From positions 1 to 7,701 of the forward strand of contig DAOVLV010000074.1 of NCBI GenBank assembly GCA_030631085.1: DNA of 7,701 bases, read 5' to 3'. This document shows positions 1 to 4,774 of this stretch, one piece after another. The notes beneath the pieces were generated by a model. That model saw nothing but the letters and a program-made list of their open reading frames with translations. It searched no databases and was not told where the DNA came from. A program made the position numbers and the translations under genes. The first letter of the stretch is position 1, and the number at the start of each line of letters is the position of its first letter. The DNA comes from Planctomycetales bacterium (lineage in GTDB: Bacteria > Planctomycetota > Phycisphaerae > SM23-33).

Positions 1-1
1 A

Positions 2-715
2 AGCAGCGACAGTATTCACTTCTATGTCGCGGCGGTAAATGGTCGGTACTATGCCGTCCGGCTCAGCGAAGGGCTTTACCAATGGGAAATGGCTACTTCC
101 GACGTGATATCGGCCAGACCGGTGATCTTCAGGGATAAACTTTACGTCGGAAGTCAGGACGGGAAATTCTATGCAATCAATCCATTCCGAGAGAAAGACC
201 GCCTCGTATGGGCAAACCTGACAGATGCCGCCATCTCGGCAAACTTCACGGTGGATTCACGGGGATGCTTCGTCGGCAGCCAGGACTACCGTCTCTACGC
301 GTACGACAACCTCACCGGAGACGAATTGTGGAAATACGTGACCCAGGGCCCGCTGCGCGAACCTGTGCAGGTCGGTAGCCAGACGGTTTATCAGTATGCC
401 TGGCGAGACCACTTCTACGCAATCGATCTGGCTAGAGGAGCAAAACGCTGGAAACTGCCCGAAGGGCGAAAAGTGCTGGCTTGTGCGAAAATCAACAAGC
501 AGCCTTACGCTATGGTCCTGACGAATAACCGGCAACTACTGCTCGTACACGAAATACTGGGAAAGACCGAAAAATCCTTCCCAATGACAGGACTGGACCT
601 GTTCGTTCCAAACGCAGCCAAACCTGTTATCTATGCCGCTACGACCGATGGAAAATTCGTCTGCATAACCCCCGAATCGGTCAATCACATAACGCCCAAA
701 ATGCTAAAAGACTGA
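2..715 (+). CDS. PQQ-like beta-propeller repeat protein, 3' part (5' end outside window)
   Basis: The frame is open from base 2 to the TGA at 713-715, giving 237 residues with no start inside the window; the internal ATG at 89 sits in the middle of a blade and is not a credible start. The protein shows repeated blade signatures: GRYYAVRLSEGLYQWE (about residues 14-29), GKFYAINP...LVWA (54-71), YRLYAYDNLTGDELWKY (96-112) and HFYAIDLARGAKRWKL (137-152). Each has an aromatic-A-hydrophobic-D/N core, a turn and then a Trp, as in PQQ_2/BamB-like beta-propellers. The last ~80 residues are more degenerate. Such propellers act outside the cytoplasm, either as scaffolds or as quinoprotein dehydrogenases; no catalytic residues or PQQ-enzyme signatures can be recognised here, so a scaffold or binding role is the safer inference. 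No export signal is visible because the N-terminus is missing. Family is fairly secure, function unknown. Confidence 0.8.
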   Translation, partial: SSDSIHFYVAAVNGRYYAVRLSEGLYQWEMATSDVISARPVIFRDKLYVGSQDGKFYAINPFREKDRLVWANLTDAAISANFTVDSRGCFVGSQDYRLYAYDNLTGDELWKYVTQGPLREPVQVGSQTVYQYAWRDHFYAIDLARGAKRWKLPEGRKVLACAKINKQPYAMVLTNNRQLLLVHEILGKTEKSFPMTGLDLFVPNAAKPVIYAATTDGKFVCITPESVNHITPKMLKD

Positions 716-733
716 TCCGGTTGAGCGCATTTA

Positions 734-739
734 TATAAT
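734..739 (+). promoter_or_regulatory. Possible -10 box upstream of purH
   Basis: A perfect TATAAT lies in the AT-rich stretch of the 110-bp gap between the propeller gene and purH. No good -35 hexamer is found 16-18 bp upstream (ACTGAT at 711-716 is weak), and TTGAGC at 721-726 is too close. If used, transcription would begin near 746 and leave a leader of about 80 nt. The gap shows no terminator hairpin for the upstream gene and no purine-riboswitch-like fold that I can recognise. Confidence 0.25.
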
Positions 740-825
740 CAGTGCGCAAAACACCGACAATATCAGACTTACTCGCCGTTTAGTGCTGACAATAACCCGT
801 TTCCCCCGAAAGGAGAGCATCACTC

Positions 826-2454
826 GTGAAGACCAAAATCCAACGTGCATTAATCAGCGTTTTCGATAAGACGGGCGTAGCTGACTTCGCCAAGTCGCTC
901 GCGGATATGGGCGTGGAGATAATTTCCTCCGGCGGAACGGCCAAGGTAATCGAGGCAGCCGGTGTAAAAGTCCGCCAGGTCCAGGAGTGGACCGGATTCC
1001 CGGAAATGCTTGGCCACCGCGTCGTTACGCTGCATCCGAAGGTCCACGGCGCGATCCTCGCGCTGCGCGACGACCCGGAACACCAGGCCGACATCGAAAA
1101 ATACGGCATCGAACCGCTGGATTTGGTCTGCGTGGGGCTTTACCCGTTCGAGCAGGCCATTGCAAAGGATGGATGCACGCTGGCTGAAGCGATTGAGATG
1201 ATCGACATCGGCGGGCCTACGATGGTCCGCGCCGCTGCGAAGAATCATAAATTCGTTACCGTCGTAACCGGGGCCGACCAGTACGACGAAGTCCTCTCCG
1301 AGATGCAGGCCAACGACGGAGCCGTTACGCAGGAACTCCGATGCGAACTCGCCCACACCGCCTTCTGCCTGACCGCCCACTATGATACAGTTATTAATAC
1401 CTATCTTGCCGAACAGCGCGGCGTCTCGCTGCCGGAACGTTTGACGCTCAGTTATAAAAAATCCGCCGGTGAACTGCGCTACGGTGAAAACCCGCACCAG
1501 AACGGCGCGTTCTACACCAGCGGCGAAGCCGAGGTCGAACCCTGCATCGGACGGGCGAAACTCCTGGGCGGAAAACCAATCTCGTACAATAACTACTTCG
1601 ACGCCAACGGCGCGCTGGAACTGGTAAAGGAGTTCGACTCACCGGCTGTCGCCATTATCAAGCACGCCAACCCCGCAGGATGCGCCGTCGATAACGACCT
1701 CGTCGAGGCATACCGCAAGGCCTACTTCGGCGATGTCAATGCCGCAATGGGCGGAATCGTCGCAGTCAATCGACCCGTAACGGCGGATTTGGCGACGGCC
1801 ATTACCGAAACATACCAGCGATGGGGAAAAGACGCCGGGGCCGGCGGGTTCTTCGCAGAAATTATCCTCGCGCCGTCATTCGAGCCGGAAGCACTGGAAA
1901 TTATCAAGGCCCGCAAGGGCTGGGGCGGCGATGTACGACTGCTGGAGATCGGCCCGTTTGAGGCGAAGCGAAACAACGAAAAATATCTCAAGTACGTCGT
2001 CGGCGGCCTGCTGGTACAGGACCGCGACGCCCTCGGTCTGAACGAGGACCAATGGAAAGTCGTTACCAAACGCCAGCCCACCGAGACCGAAATGGCCGAC
2101 ATGCGTTTCGGATGGCTGGTCTGCAAAAACACCAAGTCCAACGCGATAGTATTGGCCAAGGACAAAGCCCTTCTCGGCGCAGGCGCAGGACAGATGAGCA
2201 GGGTCAATTCCGCCCGCCTGGCCGGGCAAATCGCCAAGGCCTACGGCGGCGGCGATGCCGTCGATACAGCCGGCTGCGTGCTGGCGTCCGATGCGTTCTT
2301 CCCGTTCCCCGACAGCCTCGACTGGGCAGTCGAAGCCGGCGCAACAGCCGTCATCGAACCGGGCGGGGCCAAGAAGGACTCCGACGTCATCGCCCGCGCC
2401 GACGAACTGAACCTGGCGATGATTTTCACAGGAACCAGACATTTTAATCACTAA
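826..2454 (+). CDS. purH: Bifunctional AICAR formyltransferase / IMP cyclohydrolase
   Basis: This cytoplasmic enzyme performs the last two steps of de novo IMP synthesis: 10-formyl-THF-dependent formylation of AICAR, then ring closure of FAICAR. The GTG start at 826 is supported by AGGAGAG at 811-817, 8 nt upstream, and by the family-typical N-terminus ALISVFDKTG (8-17). The MGS-like cyclohydrolase domain (about 1-205) has SSGGTAK (34-40), TGFPEMLGHRVVTLHPKVHG (56-75) and a DIGGPTMVRAAAKNH segment. The transformylase domain carries LRYGENPHQ (217-225), the catalytic Lys-His pair in IKHANPAG (K279, H280), GAGAGQMSRV (from 451), ASDAFFPFPDSLDWA and the terminal FTGTRHFNH. Length of 542 residues is slightly above the usual ~510-530. 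Two small departures are seen: KHANPAG where many homologues have KHxNPCG, and GDVNAAMGG where many have DPVSAFGG. No other pur gene is adjacent. A degenerate copy of its last codons lies 792 bp downstream. Confidence 0.97.
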   Translation: MKTKIQRALISVFDKTGVADFAKSLADMGVEIISSGGTAKVIEAAGVKVRQVQEWTGFPEMLGHRVVTLHPKVHGAILALRDDPEHQADIEKYGIEPLDLVCVGLYPFEQAIAKDGCTLAEAIEMIDIGGPTMVRAAAKNHKFVTVVTGADQYDEVLSEMQANDGAVTQELRCELAHTAFCLTAHYDTVINTYLAEQRGVSLPERLTLSYKKSAGELRYGENPHQNGAFYTSGEAEVEPCIGRAKLLGGKPISYNNYFDANGALELVKEFDSPAVAIIKHANPAGCAVDNDLVEAYRKAYFGDVNAAMGGIVAVNRPVTADLATAITETYQRWGKDAGAGGFFAEIILAPSFEPEALEIIKARKGWGGDVRLLEIGPFEAKRNNEKYLKYVVGGLLVQDRDALGLNEDQWKVVTKRQPTETEMADMRFGWLVCKNTKSNAIVLAKDKALLGAGAGQMSRVNSARLAGQIAKAYGGGDAVDTAGCVLASDAFFPFPDSLDWAVEAGATAVIEPGGAKKDSDVIARADELNLAMIFTGTRHFNH

Positions 2455-2494
2455 CGGCACTGGATGAATCGCGCTGAAAGGGGAATACGGAGAG

Positions 2495-3202
2495 ATGAAA
2501 TCCCACAAAGCACTTGTCGCCATTATGGCTGCTATTATCATCAGCGCTGTTATTGTCCTTATTGTAATGATACGCAGCGATAAGCATCGGGATGCGGGCG
2601 TTTTGGAGTTCCGCATCGCACCGACGCTTCCGGGCAGCGGTAGCGCTATAGGCACAGAACTGACCGAAACCGAATACGAAACCTATATGAGCCAACTGGC
2701 CGGGCAAGGCCCAACTACCAGGCCGAACCAAGACGAGAAGTACCTGTGGTTCCCAATTCGCAACACATGCCGAATGCTTGCCCCCAATCTGATCGTCGGC
2801 AAACGTGGCGATAAGAAATACATCCTGCTGTTCAACCAGCCCGAGTACACGATGCTGAACGATCCCCGCAACCCTTCGTGGTCGGTCTCTTCGGCCCACC
2901 CAGAGCGTGACGAGCGCGGAAAACCGTCAGTGTACTTCAATTTGGACGAACGCGGGGCCAGACTCATGGCCTTGCTGACCGGTGCTCACAAGGGTCATTT
3001 CCTGGCCATCTTGGTAAGCGACGAGGTGTACTCGGCGCCAGTCCTCAGATCGACAATCTACAACAGCGGTGTCATCGGGGGTAATTTCACTGTCGCTGAG
3101 GTTGACAAATTAATCCGCACGCTGGAGGACAGGTCGCTACCGTCATCGAACCAGGCGGGTCTAAGAAAGACTCCGACGTCATCGCCCGCGCCGACGAACT
3201 AG
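2495..3202 (+). CDS. Membrane-anchored protein with stand-alone SecD P1 head subdomain
   Basis: The 235-residue product begins with a short basic segment and one strong membrane helix (about residues 6-26), so it is probably anchored with its bulk outside the cytoplasm. GVLEFRIAP (35-43) resembles the strand that opens the SecD P1 domain. Residues 143-216 (KPSVYFNLDERGAR..., LTGAHKGHFLAILVSDEVYSAPV, then IGGNFTVAEVDKL...LEDRSLP) match the SecD P1 head pattern 'VSFTLdxeGAr...LTxxNxGrxLAIvLDgxVySAPv...GGxFTxeEA..La..LrxGaLP'. The remaining SecD membrane helices are absent, so it is not a translocon subunit as such; its role is unknown. ATG 2495 is preceded by AAAGGGG (2477-2483) with an 11-nt gap and by GGAG (2489-2492) that is too close. 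It starts 40 bp after purH and may be co-transcribed. The last ~20 residues are encoded out of frame by a purH-tail duplicate, so the native C-terminus may have been altered. Confidence 0.75.
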   Translation: MKSHKALVAIMAAIIISAVIVLIVMIRSDKHRDAGVLEFRIAPTLPGSGSAIGTELTETEYETYMSQLAGQGPTTRPNQDEKYLWFPIRNTCRMLAPNLIVGKRGDKKYILLFNQPEYTMLNDPRNPSWSVSSAHPERDERGKPSVYFNLDERGARLMALLTGAHKGHFLAILVSDEVYSAPVLRSTIYNSGVIGGNFTVAEVDKLIRTLEDRSLPSSNQAGLRKTPTSSPAPTN

Positions 3203-3246
3203 GCCTGGCAGTGATATTCACAGGAACGAGGCATTTTAATCATTGA
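3136..3246 (+). pseudogene. Remnant duplicate of the purH 3' end
   Basis: Read in the frame beginning at 3136, the DNA encodes ATVIEPGGSKKDSDVIARAD followed by ELGLAVIFTGTRHFNH and a TGA stop (3244-3246). That is the C-terminus of PurH. Aligned without gaps to 2350-2454 of the intact gene (constant offset 792), 3142-3246 matches at 91 of 105 bases, including an uninterrupted 32-base run (3169-3200). Nine of the 14 differences are at third codon positions, and only three of 34 residues change (A to S, N to G, M to V). No start and no upstream purH sequence accompany it, so it is a fragment rather than a gene. It overlaps the end of the SecD-like gene in a different frame and ends five bases before the paired-hairpin repeat. 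Confidence 0.9.
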
Positions 3247-3251
3247 TCTGT

Positions 3252-3310
3252 CGTGGCACGGGCGTCTCGCCCGTGCGGAAAGAAGACATGGCCGAGACGG
3301 CCATGCTACG
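3252..3310 (+). repeat. Paired-hairpin palindromic repeat, copy 1
   Basis: Two hairpins stand side by side. Hairpin A has a 9-bp stem, GCACGGGCG (3256-3264), TCT loop and CGCCCGTGC (3268-3276). Hairpin B has an 8-bp stem, CATGGCCG (3287-3294), AGA loop and CGGCCATG (3298-3305). The outer ends CGTGGC (3252-3257) and GCTACG (3305-3310) are complementary apart from one G-T pair, so the unit can also close as one cruciform. A 10-base purine-rich spacer separates the hairpins. The same unit occurs inverted at 4288-4339. It is a short non-autonomous repeat of REP-like kind; translated on the opposite strand this type of sequence gives peptides of the 'GETPVPR' and 'HGRDxxAT' sort often seen in spurious gene calls. 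Position between two genes would also let it slow or end transcription, although no T-run follows. Confidence 0.85.
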
Positions 3311-3337
3311 ACAAGGCATTACTATCGGAGCAATCGT

Positions 3338-4144
3338 GTGCCTATCGACACAGTAAAAATCGGCGACCTCTCGGTAAGCAGGCTGATAATCGGCGGTAAC
3401 CAGTTCAGCGGGTTTTCCCACCAAGGCGACGACCGCGACGCGGAAATGAAGCATTTCTACACCGTCAACCGAATCAAGCAGGCCCTCCGCCAGGCCGAGC
3501 AACTCGGCATCAATGCCCACATCAGCCGGGCCGACCACCACGTGATGCGATACCTAATAGAGTACTGGGACGAAGGCGGCGATATCACCTGGCTGGCCCA
3601 GACCTGCCCCGAACTCGGCACCACCGAACGCGGTATCGACAACGCCATCGCCGGCGGCGCACAGGCCTGCCACATCCACGGCGGGACGATGGATTTCCTG
3701 ATCGCCAACAATCAACTGGACGAACTACCCGCCCTCATCGCAAAGATTCGACAGGCCGGTCTGGCCGCCGGAATCGCCGGGCACAATCCCGAGGTCTTCG
3801 TCTGGGCAAAGGAAAACCTCGACGTCGATTACTATATGTGTTCCTACTACAATCCCATTCCCCGCGACAAGCAGGCAGAGCACGTCTCCGGAACGGACGA
3901 GCAATACCTTGATGAAAACCGCCGGGCCATGACCGATCTTATCGCCGACCTCGACAGGCCCGTCATTCACTACAAGGTCCTCGCCGCCGGTAGAAACGAT
4001 CCCAAAGAGGCGTTCGATTTCGTCGCCCGCCATCTCCGCCCGCAGGACGCCGTCGTCGTCGGCATCTACACAAAGGACCACCCCGACAGCCTGGCCGAAA
4101 ACCTGCAACTACTGACCGCCGCGATAGAAGCACGACCACAGTAG
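3338..4144 (+). CDS. Putative TIM-barrel protein, aldo/keto-reductase-like, function unassigned
   Basis: The start is GTG at 3338, with CGGAG at 3326-3330 seven bases upstream, giving 268 residues. The N-terminus VKIGDLSVSRLIIGGNQFSG (6-25) resembles the first strand of aldo/keto reductases ('lG.tgl.vSrl.lGgn.f'). The C-terminal RPVIHYKVLAAGRNDPKEAFDFVARH...VVVGIYTKDHPDSLAENLQLL (207-259) resembles the last barrel strands of AKR-like proteins in planctomycetes and related phyla ('P.i.yKvLaAGa..P..af.fa...gad...vGmy......eN..l'). Alternating strand/helix segments between (ITWLAQT, AQACHIHGG, AAGIAGHNPE, DYYMCSYYNP) fit a barrel. Several His-rich turns (NAHISRADHH 59-68, CHIHGG 111-116, GHN 148-150) could bind a metal or phosphate. 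The canonical Asp-Tyr-Lys-His reductase tetrad cannot be assigned with confidence, so enzymatic activity is open. No signal peptide is seen; likely cytoplasmic. It is bracketed by inverted repeats and followed by a terminator, suggesting a single-gene unit. Confidence 0.65.
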   Translation: MPIDTVKIGDLSVSRLIIGGNQFSGFSHQGDDRDAEMKHFYTVNRIKQALRQAEQLGINAHISRADHHVMRYLIEYWDEGGDITWLAQTCPELGTTERGIDNAIAGGAQACHIHGGTMDFLIANNQLDELPALIAKIRQAGLAAGIAGHNPEVFVWAKENLDVDYYMCSYYNPIPRDKQAEHVSGTDEQYLDENRRAMTDLIADLDRPVIHYKVLAAGRNDPKEAFDFVARHLRPQDAVVVGIYTKDHPDSLAENLQLLTAAIEARPQ

Positions 4145-4165
4145 CGCCTCCCTCGGAACCCAAAG

Positions 4166-4193
4166 CCCAGCCATTCGAATGGCTGGGTTTTTT
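4166..4193 (+). terminator. Intrinsic terminator after the TIM-barrel gene
   Basis: A perfect 11-bp inverted repeat, CCCAGCCATTC (4166-4176) against GAATGGCTGGG (4177-4187), is followed at once by six T residues (4188-4193). It lies 21 bp after the TAG at 4142-4144. The preceding AAAG can pair with the T-run to lengthen the stem. It separates the upstream genes from the BlaI/M56 operon. Confidence 0.9.
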
Positions 4194-4242
4194 AAAACCC
4201 AATCAAACTCTCCTCCCCGCCCAAAAATATTTATTCGAATTG

Positions 4243-4256
4243 ACGATAATTATCGT
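4243..4256 (+). promoter_or_regulatory. Probable BlaI operator 1 (perfect 14-bp dyad)
   Basis: ACGATAATTATCGT is a perfect palindrome just upstream of, and sharing a base with, the predicted -35 hexamer. Its half-site ACGATA resembles ACGACA of the second dyad, and BlaI/MecI repressors are known to bind dyads with ACA/TGT-type half-sites in their own promoters. Binding is inferred from position and from the similarity of the two sites. Confidence 0.6.
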
Positions 4257-4284
4257 TGACTTTTGACGACAGTTGTCGTACATA
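4256..4284 (+). promoter_or_regulatory. Predicted promoter of the blaI-like operon
   Basis: TTGACT (4256-4261, five of six consensus bases) and TACATA (4279-4284, three of six) are separated by 17 bp. Transcription would start near 4291, leaving a leader of about 94 nt to the ATG at 4385. The second dyad fills the spacer between the hexamers and the first dyad abuts the -35 box, so repressor binding would block RNA polymerase directly. The weak -10 match makes the exact start uncertain. Confidence 0.5.
4266..4279 (+). promoter_or_regulatory. Probable BlaI operator 2 (imperfect 14-bp dyad)
   Basis: ACGACAGTTGTCGT has 6-bp complementary arms (ACGACA and TGTCGT) around a mismatched central GT. 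It lies within the spacer between the predicted -35 and -10 boxes. Its centre is 23 bp from that of the first dyad, roughly two helical turns, so two repressor dimers could sit on the same face of the DNA. The half-site closely resembles the ACA/TGT core known for BlaI/MecI operators. Confidence 0.65.
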
Positions 4285-4287
4285 TGG

Positions 4288-4339
4288 CGTAGCATGGCCG
4301 TCTCGGCCATGATCCCACGGGCGGGACGCCCGTGCTACG
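4288..4339 (-). repeat. Paired-hairpin palindromic repeat, copy 2 (inverted relative to copy 1)
   Basis: This is the same unit as at 3252-3310 in opposite orientation. Hairpin B comes first here (CATGGCCG 4293-4300, TCT loop, CGGCCATG 4304-4311), then hairpin A (CACGGGCG 4316-4323, GGA loop, CGCCCGTG 4327-4334). The outer ends CGTAGC (4288-4293) and GCTACG (4334-4339) are perfectly complementary. The spacer between hairpins is 4 bases instead of 10. It lies between the predicted promoter and the repressor start, so almost the whole element would be present in the mRNA leader. Confidence 0.85.
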
Positions 4340-4384
4340 GCATTGGCGAACATTATTTTCACGGTTTTTTTGGAGACTTCTGAC

Positions 4385-4774
4385 ATGGCAAAACGAAAGG
4401 CGAAACGCCCTACCGACGCGGAACTCGTGATCCTGAATGTCTTGTGGAAGCAAGGCCCAGCCACGGTTCGCCAGGTCAACCGGACGTTGAACGAAACCCG
4501 CCGGACAGGATACACAACCACGCTCAAGCAGATGCAGGTAATGACCGGAAAGGGTCTGCTGGCGCGGGATGAATCATGCAGGCCTCAAATCTATCGACCG
4601 GCCTTCTCGCAGGAGAAAACCCGCCGGCAACTGGTCGAGCACCTGATGGACGGCGCATTCGGCGGATCGGTGAGCAAACTCGTCCTGCAGGTCCTGCGAA
4701 CAAAAGATGTCTCGGCAAGGGAACTTTCACGGGTCGAAACGCTTCTAAATAAACTGGAAGGAGAGCGGAAATGA
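4385..4774 (+). CDS. BlaI/MecI-family winged-helix transcriptional repressor
   Basis: The 129-residue product has the family's usual length (about 120-130). ATG 4385 is chosen because GGAG (4372-4375) lies nine bases upstream and the start agrees with the family; an in-frame TTG at 4343 would add 14 residues encoded by leader sequence. The N-terminal winged helix (about 8-70) follows the pattern PTDAELVILNVLWKQGPATVRQVNRTLN...TTLKQMQVMTGKGLLARDE, and ends in the RPQIYRPAFS wing and linker. Residues 75-129 form the helical dimerisation part, including GGSVSKLVLQVL. In the family, a dimer binds dyads in the operon promoter and is inactivated when the partner M56 membrane protease is triggered. 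The partner follows directly, overlapping by ATGA, and two dyads lie on the promoter, so autoregulation is likely. The regulated response need not be beta-lactam resistance; no beta-lactamase is in the window. Confidence 0.93.
   Translation: MAKRKAKRPTDAELVILNVLWKQGPATVRQVNRTLNETRRTGYTTTLKQMQVMTGKGLLARDESCRPQIYRPAFSQEKTRRQLVEHLMDGAFGGSVSKLVLQVLRTKDVSARELSRVETLLNKLEGERK

Noticed and set aside
716..825. Purine-responsive riboswitch or PurR site before purH
   Set aside because: I could not find a convincing aptamer fold or dyad in this gap; only an isolated TATAAT stands out.
850..1497. 215-codon minus-strand frame inside purH
   Set aside because: It is fully antisense to conserved PurH motifs and shows no domain of its own.
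1876..2655. 259-codon open frame on the minus strand across the purH end and the SecD-like start
   Set aside because: It runs antisense through the well-supported purH coding region and the next gene, has low-complexity composition and no recognisable domain; it is a by-product of GC-rich codon bias.
3252..4339. CRISPR-like repeats or an insertion sequence around the TIM-barrel gene
   Set aside because: Only two repeat copies, inverted and about 1 kb apart, without spacers; the enclosed protein has no transposase features.
4266..4339. A classical beta-lactam resistance operon
   Set aside because: No beta-lactamase or penicillin-binding sensor domain is present within the window, so the BlaI/M56 pair cannot be assigned to beta-lactam response.
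4343..4384. TTG start giving a longer repressor (14 extra residues)
   Set aside because: No ribosome-binding site precedes it. The ATG at 4385 has GGAG nine bases upstream and gives a family-length protein.
4231..4527. Minus-strand small frames containing ASRPWDHGRDGHAT-like peptides
   Set aside because: The peptide comes from translating the paired-hairpin repeat; such peptides are typical spurious calls.
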